This document shows, piece after piece, positions 33,124 through 42,702 of a stretch of DNA of 49,357 nucleotides; position 1 is the stretch's first letter; every line of letters starts with the position of its first letter. Where the stretch lies: the NCBI GenBank assembly GCA_041569895.1, contig JBFFXF010000013.1, positions 1 to 49,357 on the forward strand, given 5' to 3'. The notes under the pieces were generated by a model. The model was not told the DNA's origin. It did no database searches and saw nothing but the letters and a program-made list of their open reading frames with translations. Source of the DNA: JBFFXF01 sp041569895 (lineage in GTDB: Bacteria > Planctomycetota > UBA8108 > JACQVS01). The translations under genes were made by a program, and so were the position numbers.

Positions 33124-35439
33124 GTGCTCAGCGTGCGAAGCCGACTCCGGATCCTGATGGGCATCTTCGTGGTGCTCTTCCTGGTCCTCATCGCGCGCCT
33201 CTTCCACCTGCAGATCATCTGCGCCGAGAAGTACCGCGAGATCGCGCGCGAGGTCGGGCGCACGTTGCAGTTGACCCAGCCCTTCCGCGGCCGGCTGCTG
33301 GCGCGAGACGGTCAGGTGCTGGCCCAGAACGAGGTGTACTTCGACCTCGTCTACACCATTGACGGCCTGCACCCGAGGGAGAAAATCTTCGCGCAACTCG
33401 ACAAGGTGCTCGGCATCTGTGTCGAGCCGGCGCACGAGCCCGAGTACGAGATCTGCACCTGCGATCTTCTCGAACGGCACCTTTTCGAGGTGCTCGGCCC
33501 TCCCCGCGCGCTCGCGTACGACCTCCTGCGCGACAGCGACGAGACCGGGGAGACGGTGATGATCGTCAACAACATCGCCCGCCGCCAGTACGCGCGCCTC
33601 TCGCGCAAGTACCTCCGCCGACTCGCGGACAACGGCGTCTTCTTCGAGCTCGACGAGGAATCGAAGACGTACTCGATGCTCGTCGAGCCGCGACGGATAC
33701 TCCGCATGGAGCTGGCGCTGCTCGGCCTCGAGGCGCTGTGCGGCGTGCCCTACGGTGCGCCCGTGCCGGCGCTCGATCAGACGCTGCGCGGTCGCGTCGC
33801 CGCCGGCGTGGCGGCCGTGCGAACGCACTTCGGCGGAGAGGACCTCGCCGCCAACCGCCGCCTGAACGAGCGGCGGAACAGCGAGCGCATCGCCGAGCGG
33901 TTGCTCGCGCACGACATCCCCTGGAAGGCCGTGACACGGGTGCTGTACCGGTCGGATCGCTACCCGGGCGTACGCGTCATTCGCCGGCAGCGGCGCGCGT
34001 ACCCGCTGCGCGAGGTCGCCGGAGTGATCACCGGATACGCGAAACCCGCCTGGCACGAGCGCGTCACGTCATGGCGCGAGGAGGGCGTTCTCATCGAGCC
34101 GCGCTTCTTCTCGCCGGTGGGGCTACTGGAGAGCTTTCCGACGCTGCGCGAGCGCGGCCGCTTCCGGGACGAGCTCCTCGGCGTGCGGGGTCTCGAGCGA
34201 GCCTACGACGACGAGCTCCGCGGTCTCTTCGGCGCCCAGCTGATCGCCGTCGACTCGCGAAACCGGCCGCTCCCTCACCAGCCCTTCGAGCCGATCGAGC
34301 CGGTGCGCGGACGCGACGTGACGACGACGATCGACGTCGCGCTGCAGTCGATCGTCTTCGACGCGCTGCAGTCCGCCTGCGGCGACTTCGGACACGGTCG
34401 GGCCGGCAGCGCCGTGGTCCTGTCGCTCGATCGCGCCACCGGAGCCATCGACGACGTCCCGGGCGCCGTCCTCGCCATGGCGTGCCTGCCGACCTTCGAT
34501 CCGGGGAGGATGCAGTCGCCCGACTACTACGAGCAGATCCGCACGCAGCCCGGGAAGCCGCTCTTCAACCGGCCGGTGTCGCCACCGCGATTCCCGCCGC
34601 CCGGCTCGGTCTTCAAGCTGATCGTGGCCGTCGCCGCCATGGAGTCCGGCGTTGTCGACAACCGCTCCCGGCCGCTGCACCCGAGCGAGACCTACGAGTG
34701 CCGCACCATCTTCGACGAGCGGTACAGAAGCTACTACCGCTGCCGCACGAGTCACGGCACCGTCGACGTCAAGGAAGCCCTCGAGGTGTCGTGCAACTGC
34801 TTCTTCTACTACCTGGCGCGCGACCGGCTCAACGCCGGCATTCTCGCCTCCTGGGCGCGCAACTTCGGCTTCGGGCGCCCCACCGGGATCGATCTGGTCT
34901 CGTCGGCCGCGATGGAGCGCGGGCGGCTGGCCTGGGAGGTGCCGCAGGCGCGGATGCCCTCCTACGGCATCGGCGACCGCTACGTCGAGGCGAGCACGCT
35001 CCAGGTGGCGAGGGCGGTCGCCGCCATCGGACTCGGAGGCGGGCAGCTGCCGGTGCCCTACCTGGTTCGACCGCACCCGCCGGAGACCATCGAGTTCCAG
35101 CGTCGGCGCACGATCGCCAGCGTCCGGGAGGGGATGCGTCGCGTGCTTACCGGCCCCGGGGGCACGGCGGCGGCCGTCGCGCTGGGACTGCGTCCGTTCA
35201 GCGCCGGCGTCAAAACCGGAACGGCGCAGATCGCCCGTGGTCGCGACGACTACTACGCCTGGATCGCAGGATTCGCGCCGTATCGGGATCCGGAGATCGC
35301 CTTCGCGATCTGCATCGAGGAGACGCCGATGCACGGCGGCCAGGCAACGGCGCCCATCCTGGAACGGATTCTCGAGTACTTCGCCGAAAAAGAGCCCGGG
35401 CGGTACCTCCCCGGTGAGCGGGGAGGGCCCGGCGCATGA
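33124..35439 (+). CDS. mrdA: Penicillin-binding protein 2 (elongasome transpeptidase)
   Basis: 771 residues from a GTG three bases after mreD, longer than the usual 600-650. One N-terminal helix (ILMGIFVVLFLVLIARLFHL), a pedestal domain with an extra segment (EPEYEICTCDLLERHLFE, near 103-120), and a transpeptidase domain. Catalytic motifs are complete: SVFK with Ser near 495, SCN near 556 and KTG near 697. Cys and His residues around 527-556 (CRTIFDERYRSYYRC, SHGTVD) match the metal site seen in E. coli PBP2. It cross-links new side-wall peptidoglycan together with RodA, whose start overlaps its stop by 4 bases. Confidence 0.95.
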   Translation: MLSVRSRLRILMGIFVVLFLVLIARLFHLQIICAEKYREIAREVGRTLQLTQPFRGRLLARDGQVLAQNEVYFDLVYTIDGLHPREKIFAQLDKVLGICVEPAHEPEYEICTCDLLERHLFEVLGPPRALAYDLLRDSDETGETVMIVNNIARRQYARLSRKYLRRLADNGVFFELDEESKTYSMLVEPRRILRMELALLGLEALCGVPYGAPVPALDQTLRGRVAAGVAAVRTHFGGEDLAANRRLNERRNSERIAERLLAHDIPWKAVTRVLYRSDRYPGVRVIRRQRRAYPLREVAGVITGYAKPAWHERVTSWREEGVLIEPRFFSPVGLLESFPTLRERGRFRDELLGVRGLERAYDDELRGLFGAQLIAVDSRNRPLPHQPFEPIEPVRGRDVTTTIDVALQSIVFDALQSACGDFGHGRAGSAVVLSLDRATGAIDDVPGAVLAMACLPTFDPGRMQSPDYYEQIRTQPGKPLFNRPVSPPRFPPPGSVFKLIVAVAAMESGVVDNRSRPLHPSETYECRTIFDERYRSYYRCRTSHGTVDVKEALEVSCNCFFYYLARDRLNAGILASWARNFGFGRPTGIDLVSSAAMERGRLAWEVPQARMPSYGIGDRYVEASTLQVARAVAAIGLGGGQLPVPYLVRPHPPETIEFQRRRTIASVREGMRRVLTGPGGTAAAVALGLRPFSAGVKTGTAQIARGRDDYYAWIAGFAPYRDPEIAFAICIEETPMHGGQATAPILERILEYFAEKEPGRYLPGERGGPGA

Positions 35440-36695
35440 GCGTCCTCGAACGGGCGTCCTCGCTCCTGTTCGCCGGCGGCACCCTGGTCGCGTCGCGCCT
35501 CGCGATCCTGACGATCAGCTTCACGCTGAGCATGATCGGCATCCTCTTCGTGCACTCGACGACCGCGCACGAGCTCGAGTCGTTCCCGAGCTACGAGGCG
35601 GGCATGCAGATCCTCAAGCTGCTCGTGGGGATCGCGCTGCTGGTCGCCATCCTCTTCGTCCACTACCGGGTCCTCGAGCGGCTGGCCTACGTGCTCTACG
35701 CCGGTCTCCTCGTCGTGCTCGGCGTGCTGCTGGTGCTCAAGTACGCGGGAGGCGCGTGGATGGTCCGCTGGCTGAAGATCGGGTTCCTCAGCGTGCAGCC
35801 GAGCGAGGTGATGAAGGTCATCATCGTGCTCGCGCTCGCACGCTACCTGCGCTTCCGAAAGGACCAGATCCGACTCTCGGGACTGTTCCGCCCGCTTCTC
35901 CTGACGCTCATTCCGATGATCTTCGTCGTGCTCCAGCCCGACCTCGGGACCAGCCTGATGCTGCCGCCCGTGCTGATGGCGCTGCTCTTCGTCGCCAACG
36001 CGCGTCGCACCCACCTGGCGACGGCGATCATGGCGGGCGCCCTCCTCTTCCCCGCCATCCTCGCGGTGCACTTCTACTTTCCGCAGGTGCGGAAGAAGTT
36101 CATCGAGGACTACCAGATGAACCGCATCGTCGGGTACGTGCACCGCGACGAGCAGAGCTGGAAGGACATCAACTATCAGCTCGGGCAGTCATTGATCGCC
36201 TTCGGCTCCGGCGGACTGACGGGCAAGGGGTACCACGACGGGACGCAGAACCTCGGAAAGTACGTGCCGGCGAAACACACCGACTTCATCTTTTCGGTGA
36301 TCGGCGAGGAGCTCGGCTTCCTCGGGGCCAGCCTCGTGGTCCTGCTCTACCTCGGCCTCGTCCTCACCATGCTCCACGTGGCGATCCGCACACGGGAGCC
36401 GTTTCCACGCCTCGTGGTGACGGGCATCGCCACGGTGTTCGCGTGTCAGGGACTCGAGAACTTCGGCATGACCCTCGGTCTGACGCCGATCACGGGCATC
36501 CCGCTCCCCTTCGTGAGCTTCGGCGGCTCGAGCCTGGTGACGTCGTATCTCGCCGTCGCCATCGTCCTCGGCATCGCGGCGCGCAACGTGCCGGTGGTCG
36601 CATCCCCCGACCTCAACCCGATCGACGAGGACCGCGTCGTCCCGGTGATCGATGACCAGCCGGGAGGGGCGAATCCATTCCCGAGCGGGCACTGA
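35436..36695 (+). CDS. rodA: Lipid II polymerase RodA (SEDS family)
   Basis: 419 residues from an ATG overlapping the mrdA stop (ATGA). About ten membrane helices (LTISFTLSMIGILFVHSTTA, VLYAGLLVVLGVLLVLKYAG and others). SEDS signatures: VQPSEVMKVIIVLALARYL, LVLQPDLGTSLMLPPVL-type segment, SLIAFGSGGLTGKGYHDGTQ, HTDFIFSVIGEELGF and GIPLPFVSFGGSSL. RodA polymerises glycan strands that PBP2 cross-links. It closes the operon; the downstream 353-base gap is filled by repeats and holds no recognisable terminator stem. Confidence 0.96.
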   Translation: MSVLERASSLLFAGGTLVASRLAILTISFTLSMIGILFVHSTTAHELESFPSYEAGMQILKLLVGIALLVAILFVHYRVLERLAYVLYAGLLVVLGVLLVLKYAGGAWMVRWLKIGFLSVQPSEVMKVIIVLALARYLRFRKDQIRLSGLFRPLLLTLIPMIFVVLQPDLGTSLMLPPVLMALLFVANARRTHLATAIMAGALLFPAILAVHFYFPQVRKKFIEDYQMNRIVGYVHRDEQSWKDINYQLGQSLIAFGSGGLTGKGYHDGTQNLGKYVPAKHTDFIFSVIGEELGFLGASLVVLLYLGLVLTMLHVAIRTREPFPRLVVTGIATVFACQGLENFGMTLGLTPITGIPLPFVSFGGSSLVTSYLAVAIVLGIAARNVPVVASPDLNPIDEDRVVPVIDDQPGGANPFPSGH

Positions 36696-36730
36696 TCGCG
36701 GGCCACTCCGACAGCGCGGCCGACGGTCGA

Positions 36731-37045
36731 CGGGGACGGGAACGCAGATTACGCAGATTACGCAGATTGAGGAGCGGACCCGCCTCGTCCTCGAAGTCGG
36801 AGACAGAGACAGAGACAGAGACCAGAGAGCAGAGAGCAGAGAGCAGAGATCGGAGACCAGAGATCAGAGTCGGACATCGGACATCGGAATCGGAGTCGGT
36901 ATCGGACATCGGAGTCGGAGTCGGTCATCGGATTCCGCAACTGGAGCCTTCGAGGACGAGGACGAGGACGAGTTTTTGCAACGTTGGGGTCGGAGTCGGA
37001 GTCGGACATCGGAATCGGCATCGGCATCGGAGTCGGAATCCATGA
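36731..37045. repeat. Modular composite repeat between convergent rodA and the fusion gene
   Basis: Modules on the + strand: GGGAC/GGGAAC remnant, three copies of ACGCAGATT (36742-36768), CTCGTCCTCG (36784-36793), AGAGAC and AGAGAGC units (36800-36865), TCGGNN hexamers to 36930, a conserved core (36929-36958), GAGGAC trimers, GAGTTTTTGCAACG, and further TCGGNN hexamers to 37041. The last hexamer is 8 bases from the stop codon of the minus-strand gene. The core matches 26 of 30 bases at 45118-45147. Confidence 0.9.
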
Positions 37046-37048
37046 CAG

Positions 37049-40000
37049 TCACCTCGACGCCTCGACCCTCCTCACCATCGCCTCCCGCCTCCCTGCCAGC
37101 TCCTCCGGGCTCATCGCGCTCATCAGCTCGTGGGCCTCGCGGAAGGAGATCGGGTTGCCGTGGATCGGCCTCTCGTACGATCTCTTGCGGTCGCGGAGGT
37201 CGGTGTCCTCGTCGACCCGCATCGCCACCGGGCCGTCGGGGAGGACGAGTGTCGTCCAGCGCTCGCCGCGTGTCGCCTCGATCGGCTGGTCGCTGATCAG
37301 CCGGTACGCGCCGCTGCGCGGGGCGAGTGTCAGGGCGACCGTGGCTCCGAGCACGTCGAAGGCGTCCTCGGCGTCGATCCGGCCCGCGCGCGTGCCGACG
37401 AGGACGCTGCGCTGGACGCGACCCGGTCCGCGGATCGACGCGTTGATCAGCACCGAGTCGCGCACGACGACGTCGGGCGAGAGCGTCGTGTCGCCCACGA
37501 TGATGTTGCCGTGCGCATCGCGCTCGTCGGGGATGCCCGCCAGGGCGCGCGCGATCTCGCCGGTCGGTCCCGCGGCGTTGAGCGCCATGAAGAAGTCGTG
37601 GATCTTTCGGTGCTGTCCGATGTCGCCCCAGTACTGGTCGCCGAAGTCCATGGCGACGATGCGGGTGGCGCGGCCCGTGCGTGACTCGTGCCCCTCGATG
37701 ACGCGACGCAGGCGATCGAGGAGGTCCGGCATGTTCTCCCCGAGCGCCCGCAGTGCGTCGCTGCCGGCCACCGAATCTCGCCACGCCGCGTCGCGCTCCG
37801 CCTCGTCGTGGATCGCCGCCACGACCAGTGCCGTGAAGAACTGCGGATCGAGGTCCGGGCGGGAGCGGCGGTCGGCGTCGGGGTCCAGGACCTCCGCCTC
37901 GAACTCCTCGAGCAGCGCGTCGAGGAAGCGCCGCGACACGGCGATCGATCCGAGGTTGATGCCGCCGACCAGCCGTCCACCGCGTCGCCGGACGAGTCCG
38001 CGGTCGGCGAGCGGCTCCATCTCGGCGAGCGGTCGCCTCGGTATGAAGGCGGTGACCTTGCCGTCGCGGTCGACGCCGACCCAGTCCTTGCTGCGCGCGT
38101 CGTCCTCGGTCATCTCGCGCACGGAGACGAAGCGGATGACGTCGGCGTCCGCCAACGTCGGATCGGCGCCGGAGAGGTCGCGGGTCGGGATCTGGATCTC
38201 ATCGCCCCACTTGACGACCAGGCCGTCGAACCCCGAGCGCCGCAGGAACTGCTGCACCGGCACGAAGTGGCGCAGCGCGAGCTCGACGACCGGAAGGTAT
38301 CTCGGCGTCCCCTGCCGCGGCTCGGTGACGAACGTGGCGAGGGCCGCCTTCTGACCGTTCTCCGCCTCGGTGAACGGCGTCGCGCGGGTGCCCTCGCCGA
38401 AGACGAACGAGATGAGCGCGCCGCGATCCTCTCGAAGACGCTCGCGCAGTCGGCGCCAGAGCAGCAGCAGCCCGAACGCCTGGTTCACCGGAAGGTCCTC
38501 ATGCAAGGAGATCGCCTCACGGGCGCCGAGGGAGGGACGCGCGACGTCGAGGGCGCGCTGCCAGAACTCCCGTGCCGCGCTCGAGCCGGAGACGGTCCCG
38601 ATCACTTCCGGACTCCGGCCAGAACGGATCAGCTCGCCAGTCAACGAGATGGTGCGCTTCACTGCGGCGACGAGCTCGGCATCGCGCACCCGTCGCTCGA
38701 GCTCGCGCAGGATGCCGTCGGGGTGGCGGACGGTGACGGCGACGATCTCGGCCGCGCGCCTCTCGTCGTCGGCGACGGCGTAGCAGCGCAGCTGCGGCGC
38801 GTTGCCCGAGGGACGCACGTGCGCGATCTCGCCCCCCGCGAAGAGCATGCGGATGCCGTCGAGGAAGTTGACCGCGACCAGCGGCTGGAAGCCGCGCGTG
38901 CGGGAGAAATACCGCTCCAGCTCGACGCGGATGCCCCGGAGCTCCCCCGCCAGCGCGCCGGACGCGGCCGAGCTCATGCCGTCCGGGCCGATCGCCGTCA
39001 CCGTGCCGACGCCGTCGTCGAACCGCGCCTCGACGACCTCCTCGCCGGAGTCGCTCCCGACCGGCGAGAACCGCCGCACGAGGGCGCGACTCGTCTCCAC
39101 CGGAAACTCGTCGATCAGACCGGCCGTCGAGTACCTCGCCGGCAACCTCTCGAGGAGCTCGACGACCGCGACGCCACGCCCGGACGCGCTCGCGAGCGCC
39201 GCCGCGATCGGCAACACGGCGTCCCGCGTCGGCAACGCAGCGAGCCGGCGACCCTCGCGCTCGATCTCCGAGCCGGTGAGGAACCCGCCGTTCGCCTCCC
39301 AGCCGACGCGTCGCGCTCCCTGACCGGACTGCATCGCCTCGATCACGTGCGGCGACCCGATTCTCGTGCGCGTCACGCGGACACGGCGTTTCCGGAAGTG
39401 GAGCTCGATCGCGTCCGTGGCGCTCACCGGGACGGCGATGTCGTCGGCGTCGAGGAAATCGGCGACGACGATGCCGAGGCGATCGCCGCTGACGAAGCGA
39501 ACCGTGCCGTCCGGATCGACTCCCGCGACGAGCGGCCGGTCGCTGTCGCCGTCGATGGAGACCACCGCGTCGATCCGGCCGTGTCGCTCGCGCGCGCGAT
39601 CGGCGAGCCCCTGGAGCAGGGCACGATGCTCGTCGTCGATCGCCTCGGTGTCGACGGGCACGAACTCGTCGCTCCGCCCGGCGGCGATCACCTCGGCGCC
39701 GAGCGCGCGGAGGATCTCCGGAACGACCTCGCGGCCCACCGCCGAGTGCTCGTGGAAGACCACGCGCAGGCCGCTCAGCGGCTGGCCCGTGAAGAACTCG
39801 ACGAAGCGCTGCACGTACTCGCGACACGCCGCGTTGTCCGCGCCGGGAAGCTCCCGCTCCTCGCCCGCGCGGAACATGCCGTCGTCGTCGAACGGTGACT
39901 CCGCGGCGGGCCGTGCGTACTCCTGCCGGCGCGCACGCTCGACGGCGGCGAGGATCGGTCGCTCGTCGGACTTGAGCACCTCGGCGCGCGCGCGGGTGAA

Positions 40001-41647
40001 CTTGATGCCGTTTCGGTCGAAGGGGATGTGGCTCCCGGTGACCATGATCCCCGGCCAGCCCCGCGAGAACGTGTACGAGGCGAGCGCGGGCGTCGGCAGC
40101 CGTCCGGTGTTGATCACCTCGAGCCCGGCATCATCGATGGCGCGGGCCACCGCCCGCAGGATCCGGGCGGTGCTCGGCCTCAGGTCACCGCCGATCGCCA
40201 CCTGCCCTCCCGGGGACACCTCGCCGAGCTGCGCGACGTGCTCCAGGAAACCGCGGACGTTGATGTACGCCTCGAGGTCGGTGATCTCCTCGACCGGGCC
40301 GCGAAGGCCGCTGGTCCCGAAACGGAGCGCCGAAGGTCGCCTGCCCCGAAACGACGGCGGCGACGCGTCCACGCCGGCGCCGCCGGACGGGGCCCGCACC
40401 GGCAGGGAAGCGACGCAGATGGTCGCCCGACCGGTCGCGCCCAGGGTCACCTGCACTCCGTGCGGCACGAGACACGCGCCCCCGCGGCGAAGAGAGAGCT
40501 CGCCGCTTTCGCTGCGGACAGCGACGGGGTCGTCGGCCTCGAGCACGAGCAGGATCGATGGCCCCCTCGAGGGCCCGCGCCGGTGCACGGCGCCGGCGGC
40601 GAGCGCGATGCGGCGGAGCTCGAACTCCGGCGCCGGAGTCCGGTAGACCGCCTCGCCGCCCGCATCCTCCGCCTCGAGAACGCGCGGCTCCTCGCCCTCG
40701 AAGCGCACCGTGCGGAGCAGCTCGGGGACATCGACGTGCTTCGACGTCAGGCCGCAGCGCAGGACGTTGTCGGAGGTCGCCATCACCTCGACGCCGACAC
40801 CCTCGAGGTAGGCGTGCAGCGTGCCGGCGTCGAGGAAGAGCGCCTGACCGGGGCGCAGGTGGAAGAGGTTGAGGAGCAGCACCGCGAAGAGCCCGCGGTC
40901 GTGGTGACCGTCGCGCGAGAACTCGCGATCCGCGGCGAGCACCCAGTAACGGTGGTCATCGCGATCGAACGGACTCTCGCCGTCGGCCGCGCGAAGCCGC
41001 TCCACCAGCGGCGCGAGCGCCCGATCGACCTCGCCCTGCGACAGTGTCATCAATCGCTCGAAGATCCGCCGTAGACCATCGGGGCTCGGATCGAAATCGG
41101 CGGTGTGAGCGGCGAGCTCCGGTATGTCCGCGAGGACGCGAGAGAGCTCGTCGAGCGGGCGGAAGCCGCGCAACGCCCAGAAGTCGGTCACCGCCGCGAT
41201 GAGCTCGGGCTTGTGGTTGTCGTCCCGGTAGCTCCGTTCGGGCGCGGAGATCGGCACGCCGCGGGCCTTCTCGCGCGCGAATCCCTCGAGCGCCTGCGCG
41301 CGCGTCGGGTGGGACTGGATCGAGAGCGGCCGCGCCGCCGCGATCACTTTCATGAGAAACGGCAGCGTCGACTCTCGCCGGGCCAGCTCCGCGCCGAGGA
41401 TCGCGGCGCGACGGCGACGGATGAGGTCGTCGAGCGGCGCCGTCGAGTCACCGAACACCACCGTCGCCGGGAGCCGCGGGTGCGCGCCGAGCCAGAGCTC
41501 CGCGTGCGGCCGGCGCGCCGGGTTCTCGATCCCGAGGAGCTCCGGGATGAAGGTCGGGTCGCCCCAGTCGTAGTGCTGGATGCCGGGCTCGAGCGCCAAC
41601 GGCGCGGCGAGGTCCGGGCGGTCTCGCTCCCTTCGCTTCTCGCTCAT
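37049..41647 (-). CDS. Fusion: mannose-6-phosphate isomerase / phosphomannomutase / nucleotidyltransferase-like
   Basis: 1532 residues in one frame. (1) About 15-400: type I phosphomannose isomerase, with YDWG, HAELWLGAHPRLP, metal ligands in SIQSHP, NHKPEL and GTLHAYLEG. (2) About 440-960: alpha-D-phosphohexomutase, GTSGLRG, catalytic TGSHIPFDRNG (near 535), metal loop DGDSDRP (near 695), phosphate site RPSGNAPQL. (3) About 1030-1532: GEGTRATPFTEAENGQKAAL (near 1080) resembles the GxGTRLxPLT...K signature of sugar-1-phosphate nucleotidyltransferases, and the tail has left-handed-helix-like repeats (NIIVGDTTLSPDVVVRDSVL). If the third part is GDP-mannose pyrophosphorylase, one polypeptide makes GDP-mannose from fructose-6-phosphate. 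That third assignment is inference; the signature is degenerate (RATP for RLxP). The ATG overlaps the transporter stop. Confidence 0.87.
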   Translation of the reverse strand: MSEKRRERDRPDLAAPLALEPGIQHYDWGDPTFIPELLGIENPARRPHAELWLGAHPRLPATVVFGDSTAPLDDLIRRRRAAILGAELARRESTLPFLMKVIAAARPLSIQSHPTRAQALEGFAREKARGVPISAPERSYRDDNHKPELIAAVTDFWALRGFRPLDELSRVLADIPELAAHTADFDPSPDGLRRIFERLMTLSQGEVDRALAPLVERLRAADGESPFDRDDHRYWVLAADREFSRDGHHDRGLFAVLLLNLFHLRPGQALFLDAGTLHAYLEGVGVEVMATSDNVLRCGLTSKHVDVPELLRTVRFEGEEPRVLEAEDAGGEAVYRTPAPEFELRRIALAAGAVHRRGPSRGPSILLVLEADDPVAVRSESGELSLRRGGACLVPHGVQVTLGATGRATICVASLPVRAPSGGAGVDASPPSFRGRRPSALRFGTSGLRGPVEEITDLEAYINVRGFLEHVAQLGEVSPGGQVAIGGDLRPSTARILRAVARAIDDAGLEVINTGRLPTPALASYTFSRGWPGIMVTGSHIPFDRNGIKFTRARAEVLKSDERPILAAVERARRQEYARPAAESPFDDDGMFRAGEERELPGADNAACREYVQRFVEFFTGQPLSGLRVVFHEHSAVGREVVPEILRALGAEVIAAGRSDEFVPVDTEAIDDEHRALLQGLADRARERHGRIDAVVSIDGDSDRPLVAGVDPDGTVRFVSGDRLGIVVADFLDADDIAVPVSATDAIELHFRKRRVRVTRTRIGSPHVIEAMQSGQGARRVGWEANGGFLTGSEIEREGRRLAALPTRDAVLPIAAALASASGRGVAVVELLERLPARYSTAGLIDEFPVETSRALVRRFSPVGSDSGEEVVEARFDDGVGTVTAIGPDGMSSAASGALAGELRGIRVELERYFSRTRGFQPLVAVNFLDGIRMLFAGGEIAHVRPSGNAPQLRCYAVADDERRAAEIVAVTVRHPDGILRELERRVRDAELVAAVKRTISLTGELIRSGRSPEVIGTVSGSSAAREFWQRALDVARPSLGAREAISLHEDLPVNQAFGLLLLWRRLRERLREDRGALISFVFGEGTRATPFTEAENGQKAALATFVTEPRQGTPRYLPVVELALRHFVPVQQFLRRSGFDGLVVKWGDEIQIPTRDLSGADPTLADADVIRFVSVREMTEDDARSKDWVGVDRDGKVTAFIPRRPLAEMEPLADRGLVRRRGGRLVGGINLGSIAVSRRFLDALLEEFEAEVLDPDADRRSRPDLDPQFFTALVVAAIHDEAERDAAWRDSVAGSDALRALGENMPDLLDRLRRVIEGHESRTGRATRIVAMDFGDQYWGDIGQHRKIHDFFMALNAAGPTGEIARALAGIPDERDAHGNIIVGDTTLSPDVVVRDSVLINASIRGPGRVQRSVLVGTRAGRIDAEDAFDVLGATVALTLAPRSGAYRLISDQPIEATRGERWTTLVLPDGPVAMRVDEDTDLRDRKRSYERPIHGNPISFREAHELMSAMSPEELAGRREAMVRRVEASR

Positions 41648-42702
41648 GCGCTCTCCGTCGTCGACGGCATCCGCTCCCCCGCGGCGTGGCGCGCCCGGCG
41701 TCTCTCGAGGACCGCGATCAGGCCGGCGGCCGTGACGATACACCATATCGTAAAGAGCGCCGCCGGAATCGCCACCCTGCGGTCGCCGAACGTGGTGGCG
41801 GCGAGGACGACTCCCATGCCGGCGTTCTGCATGCCGATCTCGATCGTCAACGTCACCCGTCGTGGCCGGTCGAGGCGGTAGAGGCGCCCGAGAGCGTTGC
41901 CGGCCACGAACCCGAGCGCGTTGATGGCGACGACTCCGACGGCGATCGACGCCGTCGTCTCGGCGAGGTTCTCGCGCGTCCACTGGATCACGAAACAGCA
42001 GATGACGATGATCGCCAGCGCGGCGACGGGCGGGCTGACCAGCTCGTACGCCCGTCGCGCGCGTGGCGTCAGCCGACGCACGGCGATTCCGAGGACGAGC
42101 GGTGTCGCCACGGTCCACGCGATGGTGAACAGCTGGCGCCAGAAATCGTCGACCGTCATGCCGAGCCGCTCGCCGGCGAGAAGGAGCACCAGCGCCGGCG
42201 TGACGACCACCGACAGGATCGACGCGATCGTCGTCAGGGTGACCGAGTACGCCGTGTCGCCGCGAGCGAGGTAGGTGAGCACGTTGCTGGTCATCGCGCC
42301 CGGCGCGCATCCGACGATGATGAACCCGAGCGCGACGGGCGCCGCGAACGGGCCGACGGTCGCCGTCAACCACGCGAGCGCCGGCATCACGGTGAATTGC
42401 GTCAGGACTCCGAGGGCGACCGGCAGCGGGCGGCGGACGAGGGACACGAAGCTCGATGTGTCGATGACGGTGCCGACGGCGAACATGGTCACGGCGAACA
42501 TCCACTGGAAGAGCGGCTGTCCCGCGAGCCGCACCTCGGTCCAGGCGAAGGCGCCCGGCAGCAGGTACGCGGCGAGCGCGCCGAGGATGACCCAGACGGC
42601 GAGATAGCGCGAGATGACTCCCAGCGCGCGGGCGAGGGCCGGCAGACGCGGGGCGGGATCGAGCGACACGGCGGACGGATCCTCGTTCGGCGCGGTGCTC
42701 AA
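41644..42702 (-). CDS. Bile acid:sodium symporter (BASS/SBF) family transporter
   Basis: 352 residues from a TTG overlapping the VOC gene stop (TTGA). Nine to ten membrane helices. Family motifs are LGFIIVGCAPGAMTSNVLTY (the Na-binding GxxxxNxxxYLAR-type segment) and RVTLTIEIGMQNAGMGVVLA in the second half, matching the conserved E-x-G-x-Q-N. Bacterial members carry organic anions with Na+; the substrate is not predictable. It is translationally coupled to the fusion gene, yet no transport need of GDP-mannose synthesis is obvious, so the coupling may reflect position only. Confidence 0.92.
   Translation of the reverse strand: MSTAPNEDPSAVSLDPAPRLPALARALGVISRYLAVWVILGALAAYLLPGAFAWTEVRLAGQPLFQWMFAVTMFAVGTVIDTSSFVSLVRRPLPVALGVLTQFTVMPALAWLTATVGPFAAPVALGFIIVGCAPGAMTSNVLTYLARGDTAYSVTLTTIASILSVVVTPALVLLLAGERLGMTVDDFWRQLFTIAWTVATPLVLGIAVRRLTPRARRAYELVSPPVAALAIIVICCFVIQWTRENLAETTASIAVGVVAINALGFVAGNALGRLYRLDRPRRVTLTIEIGMQNAGMGVVLAATTFGDRRVAIPAALFTIWCIVTAAGLIAVLERRRARHAAGERMPSTTESA

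Noticed and set aside
37688..39898. A 736-residue frame on the + strand
   Set aside because: Antisense to the GDP-mannose fusion, whose motifs are clear; no protein features on this strand.
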